Positions 56,250 to 64,000 of a stretch of 64,000 nucleotides of DNA are shown piece by piece. The notes beneath the pieces were generated by a model, which ran no database searches, was not told where the DNA came from, and saw nothing but the letters and a program-made list of their open reading frames with translations. Position 1 is the stretch's first letter. Every line of letters starts with the position of its first letter. This DNA comes from Chelativorans sp. YIM 93263. GTDB taxonomy: Bacteria > Pseudomonadota > Alphaproteobacteria > Rhizobiales > Rhizobiaceae. Position numbers and translations under genes: made by a program. The stretch is taken from assembly GCF_028767125.1 (NCBI RefSeq), contig NZ_JAKCWP010000013.1, forward strand, positions 1-64,000. Direction: 5' to 3'.

Positions 56250-56315
56250 CGACATTTGCCCCCTAAGCGGCAATACCCTCAGCCCGCCCCTTGCTTCCAC
56301 GCCAAACCTGCAAAC
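56250..56315. repeat. Flank repeat copy C
   Basis: Begins CGACATTTGCCCCCTAAGCG, related to copies A and B, followed by the inverted repeat AACGCCCGCAGGCGGCGTT. No sunset tail accompanies this copy. Confidence 0.62.
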
Positions 56316-56610
56316 GCCCGCAGGCGGCGTTGCCTTGGTCAGACAGGGCACGCGTAGTTGGTGTGGTATGAAGAACAGCGCGACGCGCCGCAGCTGAGCG
56401 CCAATGGCAGTTGCTCTGCTCCTGTACCAACGTGATTATTGGGGGTAGTGCTGGAATCGGCAAGGACTCTCGGGATCGCATCAGGCTTGGGCGAGGAAGT
56501 TGGTCTACAGCGACGAACGCGGTGCGCAGGATCAGGAACACAAAGAGATTGGCGCTACCCTGCGTTGATTGTGACGACAGTTAGGAAAGACGTAGTTTTG
56601 GGGGGGGAAT
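56316..56610. other. Upstream region of the Gabija operon
   Basis: About 295 bp with no gene I can support. Should contain the promoter for gajA. A run GGGGGGGGAAT just before 56611 acts as its ribosome binding site. Confidence 0.4.
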
Positions 56611-58344
56611 ATGGCGGTCATCCGCAAGATTGAAATCAGGAATTTCAGATCGATTAAGTCACTCGACTGGTGGCCAACTGACGGCGTGAACTGCCTGATA
56701 GGTGCCGGCGACTCCGGCAAGAGCAGCGTGCTGGACGCCATAGAATACTGCCTCACGACCCGCCGTTCCCTTTCTATCAGCGATTCTGACTTCCACAACC
56801 TCGACGTTGAACAGGACATTTCCATCACCTTGGTTCTGGGTCGCCTGGATGACAGTCTCAAAAGCTACGAGACATATGGCGACTTCCTGTCCGGTTTGCG
56901 CCGTGACAACGGTGCCATTGAGGAAGAACCCGGACACGGGCTGGAAACAGTGTTGAGAGTCAACTTCTCTGTCTCAGGAGATCTTGAACCCAAGTGGCGG
57001 TTATTGTCGAAGCGGGCAGAGGACAAAGGACTGGAGCGCGGCCTCAATTGGGGAGATCGTCTTGCATTGGCGCCAACACGACTCGGCGCTTGGACAGAGC
57101 ACAACCTGGCGTGGCGGCGGGGCTCGGTTCTAAATCGGCTGAGTGACGAGAAGCCTGATGCGTCGAAGGCACTTGCTGACGCTGCACGCGATGCGCGGAA
57201 GACTTTTGGTGTCCAAGCCGAAAAGCAGCTCGGCGATGCACTTGCGTCCGTTAACAAGGCCGCCCGTGAGCTAGGGGTCCCAATTGGGGCCTCGGCAAAA
57301 GCCATGCTCGACACCCATTCGGCTTCAGTTAATGGCGGGACGATTGCACTTCACGATGAGCTCGGTATTCCGCTTCGCACATTGGGGCTTGGTTCAACCC
57401 GTTTGTTGATCGCCGGCTTGCAACACGAGGTATCGGATAGGGCATCAATCCTTCTCGTTGACGAGATCGAACACGGCTTGGAGCCGCATCGCATCATGCG
57501 GCTTGTTAGCTCGCTCGGGGCAAAGACCAAACCGGCACCGCAGCAGGTGTTCGCAACATCGCATTCCCCGGTCGTACTGCGGGAGCTCAGCTCGGATCAG
57601 CTGATTGTCCTCCGCCGATCGGGGGATGGTAGTCATGTGCCCCTGGCTATACCGGGAGAAGCACAGGGAACATTGAGATCGTTTCCAAACGCGTTCCTCG
57701 CACCATCGGTGTTGATTTGTGAAGGTGCATCAGAAATCGGTTTCATTCGCGGTTTTGATCAGTTTTGTGTCCAAAACGGTCACATCTCACTGCAAGCTGC
57801 AGGCTTGGCAATGGTGGATTGTGGAGGCGGGCACGCGGATCACCTCTATCAGCGCGCGAAGACCCTTGCCAACCTCGGATATCGAGTTGGCGTGTTCCGC
57901 GACGATGACATCAAGCCCAGCGCAGCGCTGCAAGCTGAAGTCGCGAGATTGGGTGGGATAACCTTTACTTGGGAGGATGGGCAGGACATCGAAACCGCGA
58001 TCGTGATGAACGTAAGCGAAGGCATATTACTGCGATTAATAGACTACGCTATTGTACTCCATGGATTTGATTTCGTCGGCGATCATATAAAATCCGCCTC
58101 TGGAGGGATCGAGACCCTAGAGAATCTTCGCGGGCTCTTATATCCGCAACAGCACACCATTACGGCCGATCAGCGGGCAATCATTGCACGCGCTGCCGGT
58201 GGCAAGAATGCCTGGTTCAAATCCGTGGGAGCCATGGAGTCTGTCGCCCGGGAGATCATCGCCCCAAACTTCGACGGTGTAACCGAGGATTTTAAGGCGA
58301 AGGTCAACGCGCTTCTCGTTTGGGGGCAAACTTTTTATGGATGA
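56611..58344 (+). CDS. gajA: GajA-like OLD-family ATPase/TOPRIM nuclease (Gabija)
   Basis: 577 residues. ABC-type ATPase: Walker A GAGDSGKSS (31-39), Walker B LLVDEIEHG (about 282-289) and a His loop in ATSHSPVV (about 317). C-terminal TOPRIM domain: LICEGASE (368-375) with the catalytic Glu, and FRDDDI (429-434) with metal-binding Asp. In Gabija, GajA is a nucleotide-sensing DNA-nicking nuclease that assembles with GajB. Length and pairing with a UvrD-like helicase gene overlapping by 8 nt fit Gabija well. OLD nucleases also occur in other systems (PARIS, retron), but those lack a helicase partner. Confidence 0.88.
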   Translation: MAVIRKIEIRNFRSIKSLDWWPTDGVNCLIGAGDSGKSSVLDAIEYCLTTRRSLSISDSDFHNLDVEQDISITLVLGRLDDSLKSYETYGDFLSGLRRDNGAIEEEPGHGLETVLRVNFSVSGDLEPKWRLLSKRAEDKGLERGLNWGDRLALAPTRLGAWTEHNLAWRRGSVLNRLSDEKPDASKALADAARDARKTFGVQAEKQLGDALASVNKAARELGVPIGASAKAMLDTHSASVNGGTIALHDELGIPLRTLGLGSTRLLIAGLQHEVSDRASILLVDEIEHGLEPHRIMRLVSSLGAKTKPAPQQVFATSHSPVVLRELSSDQLIVLRRSGDGSHVPLAIPGEAQGTLRSFPNAFLAPSVLICEGASEIGFIRGFDQFCVQNGHISLQAAGLAMVDCGGGHADHLYQRAKTLANLGYRVGVFRDDDIKPSAALQAEVARLGGITFTWEDGQDIETAIVMNVSEGILLRLIDYAIVLHGFDFVGDHIKSASGGIETLENLRGLLYPQQHTITADQRAIIARAAGGKNAWFKSVGAMESVAREIIAPNFDGVTEDFKAKVNALLVWGQTFYG

Positions 58345-59752
58345 AACTGAAATCCTCAATAGTGACAGAATCAGCATAACAGCTCCCGCGGGATGCGGCA
58401 AAACTCACTTGATAGCTGCGTGCTTGCGAGCGTCTGCTGACAAGAAACCCTCTTTGGTCCTGACGCATACAAACGCTGGTGTTGCTGCTCTACGGTCCCG
58501 GCTCGATGCAGCGGGCGTCGCGCGCACCCGCTATCGCATCACTACGATCGATGGCTGGGCGTTGCGACTTGTGGGCACGTTTCCGGGTCGAAGTGGACAG
58601 TCGCCTAGCATCTTGGCTCTCAAGAATCCTGGGTTTGACTACCCGGCGATCCGTGCTGGCGCACTCAGTATCATCGACGGTCGGCACGTGCAGGATGTGC
58701 TTGAGGCGACGTATTCGCGAGTGATTGTCGATGAGTACCAGGATTGCATCATCCAGCAACACGGAATGATCATGCGTTTGTCCGAAGTCTTGCCAACATG
58801 CGTCCTGGGGGACGCCATGCAGGCGATATTCGGTTGGGGTAGAAACGTCCTAGTCGATTGGACAAAAGAAGTAGAGGCAACTTACCCGCCGTTTGGACGA
58901 CTGGATACGCCGTGGCGGTGGGACAACTCTGGGTGTTCTACCCTCGGGAAGTGGCTACTTTGGGCTCGCGGAGCGCTACAAACTGGTGCACCGATCGATT
59001 TAAGAAACGCACCGGAAGAAGTAACATGGGTGCAGGTTTCCGGCCCGGATGACGTACAAGCGTTGACCAGGGCGGCTTATACCGCTTCGCCAGTAGCGGG
59101 AGGTGGTGCGCTTATCGTCTGCGACAGTCGGCTGCCCCGCCGGCATCGTGAAATTGCAAGTCGTGTAAAGGACGCTGTCGTCGTTGAGAACGCCGATTTA
59201 TCTGATTTCATCCGGTTCGCTGAACAGTTTAATTTTGCGGCGCCGACTGCTGCAGACGATCTTATCGATTTCGCCGCCAGCACGCTCACCGGCGTCGGCG
59301 CGGCCCAACTCAAGCAGAGACTAAAGATTTTGCTAGCTGGCAGAGCTCAAAAAGCACCAAACGATGTCGAGCAAGCGGCGGTCGCCTTTGCTCGAAATCC
59401 TGTACCGAATTCTGCGGTGGAGTTGCTGGTCGAGATCAACCGACAGTCTGGTGTCGCACCCTTGCGGCCATCGATATTGCGCGCGTGTATTCAAGCGCTG
59501 AATGGTTGCGTTTCACCCATCGAGTTCTACGAAATGGCGGTTCGCACTCGCGAGCAGTCACGCGTGCTTGGTCGCACTATTCCTCGTCGCGCCGTTGGCA
59601 GCACGCTGCTGTTGAAAGGTCTTGAGGCCGATGTTTCAATCGTGCTTGATACCGAATCGCTCGATGCTCGGAATCTCTATGTAGCGATGACGCGCGGCTC
59701 AAGACGCTTGGTCATCTGTTCAACTAGTCCAGTAATCACACGTCAGATATGA
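58337..59752 (+). CDS. gajB: GajB-like UvrD/REP-type helicase (Gabija)
   Basis: 471 residues, overlapping gajA. SF1 helicase motifs: I APAGCGKTH (16-24), II VDEYQDC (131-137), III LGDAMQAIFGW, V LLKGLEADVSIVLD and VI VAMTRGSRRLV (449-459). GajB senses DNA ends or ssDNA made during infection and activates GajA. The compact size, short of the full UvrD length, is typical of GajB. Confidence 0.88.
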   Translation: MDETEILNSDRISITAPAGCGKTHLIAACLRASADKKPSLVLTHTNAGVAALRSRLDAAGVARTRYRITTIDGWALRLVGTFPGRSGQSPSILALKNPGFDYPAIRAGALSIIDGRHVQDVLEATYSRVIVDEYQDCIIQQHGMIMRLSEVLPTCVLGDAMQAIFGWGRNVLVDWTKEVEATYPPFGRLDTPWRWDNSGCSTLGKWLLWARGALQTGAPIDLRNAPEEVTWVQVSGPDDVQALTRAAYTASPVAGGGALIVCDSRLPRRHREIASRVKDAVVVENADLSDFIRFAEQFNFAAPTAADDLIDFAASTLTGVGAAQLKQRLKILLAGRAQKAPNDVEQAAVAFARNPVPNSAVELLVEINRQSGVAPLRPSILRACIQALNGCVSPIEFYEMAVRTREQSRVLGRTIPRRAVGSTLLLKGLEADVSIVLDTESLDARNLYVAMTRGSRRLVICSTSPVITRQI

Positions 59753-59877
59753 CAAAGAATGGCGCACAGCCATGACTGGTAACAAGGCTTTCGCTGTGTC
59801 TGGCGATGTCCGCTTTTGGATGGCGACTAAGCCGATCTCTATATGCCGTTGGCCAGCCCGTCTGGTTGCACATCGTT

Positions 59878-60054
59878 TCACCTTGGTGAATTGGGCCGGT
59901 AGAATGGGCGACCGCTGTCGCGTAATTGCAGCCCCAAGCTCGACAACTTGATATTGCTTGCGCGCCGAAGCAGCGGTGCCAAAAACAACATGGGCGCAGC
60001 AACTGCAAAGGTAATTGTCAGTGGAACGCTCAGCGTCGAGAATAACTCGGCCAT
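59878..60054 (-). CDS. Small membrane protein (58 aa) next to Abi-alpha-like gene
   Basis: 58 residues from ATG 60054 with GGAGAAG eight bases upstream. One or two hydrophobic segments (STLSVPLTITFAVAAPMLFL, then a polar tail). Follows the Abi-alpha-like gene on the same strand after 78 nt. An extended TTG start at 60114 is possible. No family recognised; may be a membrane partner. Confidence 0.55.
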   Translation of the reverse strand: MAELFSTLSVPLTITFAVAAPMLFLAPLLRRASNIKLSSLGLQLRDSGRPFYRPNSPR

Positions 60055-60132
60055 TTGTATATCTTCTCCGTCTATTAATCGAATAGAGAAGAACGATGGC
60101 ACAGTGAAACCCAAAATGATTGCGAAAAATAG

Positions 60133-60708
60133 CTACATAGTGGTCGTAGGGAGGCTGCGGCGAGTAGCCTGACGCCAGTCATACGCGAATATCAAACCGA
60201 GGCGCTGAAATCTCTCTGCGCGTATTGGATCTAGTTCCTCGCGTGGAAACCAGCTTGAAGGCAAATCCAAGAGGACACGGGCATCGCTCCTGTTCATCTG
60301 CTTCAGCAAAGCGACTAGTTCCTCGGTCTCGTCGTCCTTGTAGATTCTGCCTAGTATGCCTTGCCAGAGCGCCGCTAGATCATTTTCCCGCTCCGGATCA
60401 ACCTTCTGAGCCTCCTCCGCCCAATCCAACATCGCCGCAGCCTGCCGCTCTGTAGGCTCCTTAGCCTCGCCATCGATGTGTTCGACCGTTTTGACCTTCT
60501 CAACATGAGCGTTAATGTTCTTGGCGCGCTTGCTATTCACCCATTCCTGCATGCGCTCGCCCCAATACACCCCCAAGACGTCGAAGGCGGGACCAAAGAG
60601 CGCAGTGAAAGGCTTGCTGTTGGCGGCACCGACCAGTGCACCAGCTGTACTTGGCAGGCCCTCGTCCGGCTCTTCGTCCGCCGTCTCTGCCATTGCTTTG
60701 TCAGACAT
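60133..60708 (-). CDS. Abi-alpha (DUF4393)-like protein
   Basis: 191 residues with GGGGGAG upstream of ATG 60708. A helical N-terminal region (FGPAFDVLGVYWGERMQEWV) and a domain with DLAALWQGILGRIYKDDET and ALLKQMNRSDARVLLDL, the pattern of DUF4393/Abi-alpha proteins found in phage-defence loci. The mechanism is unknown. Convergent with the Gabija operon. Confidence 0.62.
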   Translation of the reverse strand: MSDKAMAETADEEPDEGLPSTAGALVGAANSKPFTALFGPAFDVLGVYWGERMQEWVNSKRAKNINAHVEKVKTVEHIDGEAKEPTERQAAAMLDWAEEAQKVDPERENDLAALWQGILGRIYKDDETEELVALLKQMNRSDARVLLDLPSSWFPREELDPIRAERFQRLGLIFAYDWRQATRRSLPTTTM

Positions 60709-61360
60709 TTATTTACTCCCCCAAGCTCTTAGCAATGTATCAATACATGGATCTGCTTCAAGGGGAGGAGTGCGCTTGAGTCTCCGGAACACTTACTATT
60801 CTGTGCCTTGCGGCTTTCGAATTAAGAATAACGCCCGCAACGGCTATATTCGCGGAGGAAACCGAGCGTTGGCAGCCGTGTCGGTCAGCTTGCTAAGGGC
60901 ATATTTGACGTCATCATAGAAGGCCGGAAGCTGGCGCCGGAGTTATCCCGTGGCCCAAAATAGGCGAGCGGACCAACCATTGGCCCATTCGCCCGGTCTG
61001 TTTTGTGTCCACGCCGTCAAGGTATCGCCGTTCCATGCTGCCCGCAAATCGAAGATTGCTCCACACTGCGCTCCGTTGCGTCCTCCGGGGCGGCCTAACC
61101 TTAACGCGAAGTGCGAGCGCCGCAATCGCAAAACGTAACTTTTATGGAGGTCACCATGAACAGATCATCACCCTCCTGCGCCGCACCGACCAATCGATGG
61201 AAGAAGCTGCCAGCCAGTCTTCAAGAAGCACCTACATGGTGAACTGTAGCTGTTCACACGAAAAGAAGGCTACCAAGCGTCCTAAGGTGGTTTCTCAGGT
61301 GGATGGAAATCCACAAAATAAGCCTATCCCATTGAAAAGTAGTTATTTTCAAGAAATCTA
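60709..61360. other. Right end of the island, no confident gene
   Basis: About 650 bp with no supported gene. A short ORF at 61156-61242 follows a good ribosome binding site (TATGGAGG) but encodes only 28 residues. A longer frame nearby (HEQIITLLRRTDQSMEEAA) vaguely recalls a transposase start and may be a relic. Confidence 0.4.
61285..61314. repeat. AGGTGGAT and inverted copy near right end
   Basis: AAGGTGG at 61284-61290, AGGTGGAT at 61297-61304 and the inverted repeat GTGGATGGAAATCCAC at 61299-61314, close to the right attachment site. Matches the octamer repeated near the left end, so it may be an integrase or excisionase arm site. Confidence 0.45.
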
Positions 61361-61376
61361 TGGTGCCCCTGGCCGG
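61361..61376. repeat. Right attachment site within tRNA-Leu
   Basis: TGGTGCCCCTGGCCGG, the last 16 nt (CCA end to acceptor and T-arm edge) of tRNA-Leu(CAA). Identical to 50167-50182. Confidence 0.82.
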
Positions 61377-61445
61377 ACTCGAACCAGCACTCCTTGCGGA
61401 AACCGATTTTGAGTCGGTCGCGTCTACCAATTCCGCCACAGGGGC
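61361..61445 (-). tRNA. tRNA-Leu (CAA), island attachment site
   Basis: Minus-strand tRNA with acceptor GCCCCTG, anticodon loop CTCAAAA giving CAA, a long variable arm typical of Leu, T-loop GGTTCGAGTCC and an encoded CCA at 61361-61363. 85 nt. Its 3' end is duplicated at the left island boundary. Confidence 0.95.
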
Positions 61446-61587
61446 CCGCACCTGTCGAAGGTGAGCAAGCGCGGACTATACGGTGAGATGCGATCACGTC
61501 AACCGCATTGTCCCGCCATTGCGCAGCAAACCCGCTCCGGTTAGATAGGTCGCTCGCCGGAACAGGTCACTCGATCGAGGACACTCC

Positions 61588-62169
61588 ATGCTTCGCAAAT
61601 TATACGACATGACCCTTCGGCTTGCCGCGACACGGCATGCGGAAAAGGGGTTGGCCGGCGTATCCTTCGTCGAAAGCTCCTTTTTTCCAATCCCGCCCGA
61701 CGTTCTGCTCATTCCCATGGTGTTGGCTGAGCGGACAAAATGGCTGCGCTACGCCTTCATCTGCACCCTCGCCTCCGTTGCCGGCGCCCTGCTCGGCTAC
61801 GCCATCGGCGCTTTTCTCTACGAATCGGTCGGCGCGCCGATCCTAAGCTTCTACGGCAAGGAAGATGCTTTCCAGAAGGTCGCGGACTGGTATAACCGAT
61901 GGGGCGGCTGGGGCGTCCTCTTCGCCGCCGTCACGCCATTTCCCTACAAGGTACTGACGATATTTTCCGGCGCAACCGGGCTCAGCCTGCCCATTTTCAT
62001 TGTCGTGTCGATTATCGGCCGGGCGCTGCGCTTTTTTATCGTGTCCTGGCTCCTATATCACTTCGGACCGCCGATCCGGACGTTCATAGAAAAGAACCTG
62101 GGTCTTCTTTTCACCTTTTTCATGGTCTTGCTCATCGGCGGTTTCGTCGCCGTCCGGTACGTTTTCTGA
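61588..62169 (+). CDS. YqaA/DedA-family (SNARE-associated-like) membrane protein
   Basis: 193 residues, four to five membrane helices. Family pattern: EKGLAGVSFVESSFFPIPPD, GALLGYAIGAFLYESVGAPI and TPFPYKVLTIFSGATGLS. DedA-like proteins affect membrane lipid flipping and envelope homeostasis. Followed 7 nt later by dsbB on the same strand. Confidence 0.88.
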   Translation: MLRKLYDMTLRLAATRHAEKGLAGVSFVESSFFPIPPDVLLIPMVLAERTKWLRYAFICTLASVAGALLGYAIGAFLYESVGAPILSFYGKEDAFQKVADWYNRWGGWGVLFAAVTPFPYKVLTIFSGATGLSLPIFIVVSIIGRALRFFIVSWLLYHFGPPIRTFIEKNLGLLFTFFMVLLIGGFVAVRYVF

Positions 62170-62176
62170 GGCTGGA

Positions 62177-62683
62177 ATGACACTGAGTTCGCCCACGGGC
62201 CGACCACAAACCTTCATCGCAGCCTTTCTGGCCGCCGGAATGACCGTGACGGTCGGCACCGCGCTCGCCTTCGAGCACATCGGTGGCTATATCCCTTGCA
62301 AGCTGTGCCTGGAGCAACGTGTGCCGTACTATATAGGCATACCGGTCGCACTCTTTGCTCTTGCCTCCAGCGTGCTGCGGCTTCCGCAAATTCTTACGCG
62401 CGTGCTTCTTCTTGGGGGCGCGCTGCTGATGGTCTGGGCCGCTGGGCTTGGCATCTTCCATTCCGGTGTCGAATGGGGCTGGTGGCAAGGCCCCACCGAC
62501 TGCGGTGTTGTCGCTTCCGGCAGCGGATCAGGCAGCCTGCTCGACCAGTTGGACGCGACGATCCCGCCCGCCTGTGACGAGGCCGCCGGGCGATTCCTCG
62601 GCCTGTCCTTCGCGGGCTGGAACGTGGTGGCAAGCACCATTCTCGCCGTATTCGCCTTTAGCGGTGCGCTGAAGCGCTCGTAA
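62177..62683 (+). CDS. dsbB: Disulfide bond formation protein DsbB-like
   Basis: 168 residues, four membrane helices, redox Cys in CKLCLEQR and a second pair in the periplasmic loop (TDCGVV and PPACDEAAG). Reoxidises DsbA with quinone. Operon with the YqaA-like gene. Confidence 0.88.
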   Translation: MTLSSPTGRPQTFIAAFLAAGMTVTVGTALAFEHIGGYIPCKLCLEQRVPYYIGIPVALFALASSVLRLPQILTRVLLLGGALLMVWAAGLGIFHSGVEWGWWQGPTDCGVVASGSGSGSLLDQLDATIPPACDEAAGRFLGLSFAGWNVVASTILAVFAFSGALKRS

Positions 62684-62720
62684 AAAATCCGGCTTGATCC
62701 GACCACGCTGGTCCCTCTGT

Positions 62721-63278
62721 TCAGGGTTCCAGCTCGACATCCCAGTACAGGTAATCCATCCAGCTTTCATGGAGGTAGTTGGGCGGAAACAGTCGGCCGT
62801 TCTTGTGAAGATCGTGTACCGATGGCCGAAAAGGCTTTTGCTGGGGCCACATCTTTGCCTTGGCTGGCATCAGGCCGCCCTTCTTCAAATTACAGGGAGA
62901 ACAGGCCGCCACCACGTTCTCCCACGAGGTCACCCCGCCACTACGGCGTGGCACCACGTGGTCGAAAGTCAACTCCTCACGTGCGCCGCAATACTGACAT
63001 TCGAACCGGTCACGCAAAAAAAGGTTGAACCGGGTGAATGCGGGATAGCGCGAGGGCTTCACATAGCTCTTGAGGCTGATGACACTCGGCAGCCGCATGG
63101 AGAAGGAGGGTGAGGAGATCGTATTCTCGTATTCGGCAACGATATTCACCCGGTCAAGGAACACGGCCTTGATCGCATCCTGCCACGACCACAGTGACAG
63201 AGGATAGTAACTGAGCGGCCTGTAATCCGCATTCAACACCAGAGCGGGCATGCCGTCCGGTGAAACTGCGATCGTCAC
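62721..63278 (-). CDS. HNH endonuclease
   Basis: 185 residues from GTG 63278 preceded by AAAGGAG. HNH core: FECQYCGAREELTFDHVVPR, ENVVAACSPCNLKKGG, with the Cys zinc pair and the catalytic His. This type, opening with ALVLNADYRPLSYYPLSLWS, is a common chromosomal HNH protein in alphaproteobacteria, function unknown. Confidence 0.9.
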   Translation of the reverse strand: MTIAVSPDGMPALVLNADYRPLSYYPLSLWSWQDAIKAVFLDRVNIVAEYENTISSPSFSMRLPSVISLKSYVKPSRYPAFTRFNLFLRDRFECQYCGAREELTFDHVVPRRSGGVTSWENVVAACSPCNLKKGGLMPAKAKMWPQQKPFRPSVHDLHKNGRLFPPNYLHESWMDYLYWDVELEP

Positions 63279-63406
63279 GTCCTTAAAGCTCCTTTGCCAG
63301 GCAGATCGATCGACGGCATAATGTAAGCAGGTGATGACAATAATGTGAAGCCGGTATTTGGGTTCCCGGCCCGCTGAATCGAAATTTTTCCCGATTTTTC
63401 AGAAAG

Positions 63407-64000
63407 TCAGGCTCCCGGCGCCGCTTCCGCGCCCTTCATTTCACGGTAATAGGCCCAAAGCAGCCGGGCCGCGACAGAACGCCATGGCCTCCATGATTCG
63501 GCAAGATGCGCCAGAACCTTCGCGTTCGGGCGGACGTCCAGGGCAAGGGCATGACGCGCTGCCGTCTGGAGGGCGACATCGCCAGCCGGGAATATGTCGG
63601 GATGGCCCGCCGCGGTCAACAGATACACCTGTGCCGTCCAGGGACCGATTCCCGGCACCGCAACCAGATCCGCGATGGCCTGCTCGGCGGGCACGTCGCA
63701 AAGCTCCGCCAGTTCGAGCTTGCCATCGACGATCGCCATGGAAAGCGCCGTCAGTGCCCGCTGCTTGGCCCGCGACAAACCCGCCTGCACCATGCCCTCT
63801 TCCCCGAGCTCCAGAAGCTGCTGTGCTGTGAATGGAACCGCCAACTTGCACAACCGCCCGAAAATCGCTTCGGCGCTGGCACGCGACACCTGTTGTGCAA
63901 CGATGATCGAAGCGAGCGTCTGAAGCCCCGGCGGGCGGCGGCGCAAAGGCACATCCCCGGCGAGCCGGCGCACGGCAGCAAGCCGGGCGTCACATGCAAC
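63407..64000 (-). CDS. DNA-3-methyladenine glycosylase (AlkA-type), N-terminus beyond window
   Basis: At least 197 residues, open to the right edge. HhH-GPD fold: TLASIIVAQQVSRASAEAIF, the hairpin VPGIGPWTAQVYLL and the catalytic Asp in FPAGDVALQTA. Removes alkylated bases. About 15-20 N-terminal residues are likely missing. Confidence 0.88.
   Translation of the reverse strand, partial: VACDARLAAVRRLAGDVPLRRRPPGLQTLASIIVAQQVSRASAEAIFGRLCKLAVPFTAQQLLELGEEGMVQAGLSRAKQRALTALSMAIVDGKLELAELCDVPAEQAIADLVAVPGIGPWTAQVYLLTAAGHPDIFPAGDVALQTAARHALALDVRPNAKVLAHLAESWRPWRSVAARLLWAYYREMKGAEAAPGA

Larger units (their letters stand above)
50167..61376. mobile_element. Genomic island integrated at tRNA-Leu (about 11.2 kb)
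   Basis: Bounded by the 16-bp direct repeat TGGTGCCCCTGGCCGG at 50167-50182 and 61361-61376; the right copy is the 3' end of an intact tRNA-Leu gene. Just inside the left boundary is a tyrosine integrase. Cargo: HTH excisionase-like protein, replication-initiator-like protein, Abi/HEPN protein, sunset-domain protein, Gabija-type GajA/GajB and an Abi-alpha-like protein. Composition is visibly less GC-rich than the flanks. No conjugation genes, so it is probably mobilised by or parasitic on another element. Confidence 0.87.

Noticed and set aside
53736-56315. Repeats as a CRISPR array
   Set aside because: Three imperfect copies about 0.5 to 2 kb apart, not regularly spaced short repeats.
59878-60708. 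Toxin-antitoxin pair interpretation
   Set aside because: Sizes and order do not match a known TA family; kept as a hypothesis for a defence pair only.
61005-61412. Possible IS3-type transposase start (HEQIITLLRR) before tRNA-Leu
   Set aside because: Similarity is short, no inverted repeats or second ORF, and the frame runs into the tRNA gene.

Overview
The window looks like the chromosome of a GC-rich alphaproteobacterium of the order Hyphomicrobiales (Rhizobiales). This rests on the run aroK-aroB / CorC-like / BolA / J-domain / cobS-cobT / RpoH sigma32 / RluA and on xerD-accA, an order familiar from rhizobia and relatives, and on the aerobic cobaltochelatase CobS/CobT, an alphaproteobacterial trait. 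The genus cannot be fixed from the sequence alone.

Layout. 1-4466: the N-terminal part (at least 1,488 residues) of a giant secreted DUF11-repeat protein, minus strand, running off the left edge. 4.9-8.1 kb: LysR regulator, a tiny coupled ORF, an epoxide hydrolase and a YfcE-like phosphodiesterase. 8.3-16.9 kb: a divergent catabolic locus with a complete TRAP transporter, a D-threonine aldolase/D-serine dehydratase-like enzyme and an RpiR regulator on one arm, and RidA, a COG3964-type metallohydrolase, a creatininase-family amidase and a threonine-synthase-like PLP lyase on the other. It probably imports and degrades one amino-acid-derived compound that I cannot name. 17-23.1 kb: three regulator/target pairs (OhrR/MarR with an exported alpha/beta hydrolase, LysR with SDR plus SnoaL-like, HxlR with MFS), two of them with clear palindromes between the genes. 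23.5-27 kb: a phosphate module (PstS-like protein, 75-aa coiled coil, Na/Pi cotransporter, PPK2). 27.3-33 kb: MscS-type channel, SleB-type hydrolase, EamA exporter and its likely MocR regulator, tRNA-Glu. 33.3-50.1 kb: mostly core genes (RluA, rpoH, cobT, cobS, J-domain, bolA, corC, aroB, aroK, xerD, accA, L,D-transpeptidase, GNAT).

50,167-61,376 is a genomic island. A tyrosine integrase lies just inside a 16-bp copy of the tRNA-Leu(CAA) 3' end, and the intact tRNA-Leu gene sits at the other boundary. Cargo: excisionase-like HTH protein, a replication-initiator-like protein, an Abi/HEPN protein, small phage-like genes with a thrice-repeated flank, a two-gene Gabija-type anti-phage system (GajA nuclease/ATPase and GajB helicase) and an Abi-alpha-like protein followed by a small membrane protein. 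It reads as a compact defence island.

61.4-64 kb returns to chromosomal genes: tRNA-Leu, YqaA/DedA-like protein, DsbB, HNH endonuclease and a partial DNA-3-methyladenine glycosylase at the right edge. I saw no rRNA, CRISPR array or intact insertion sequence.
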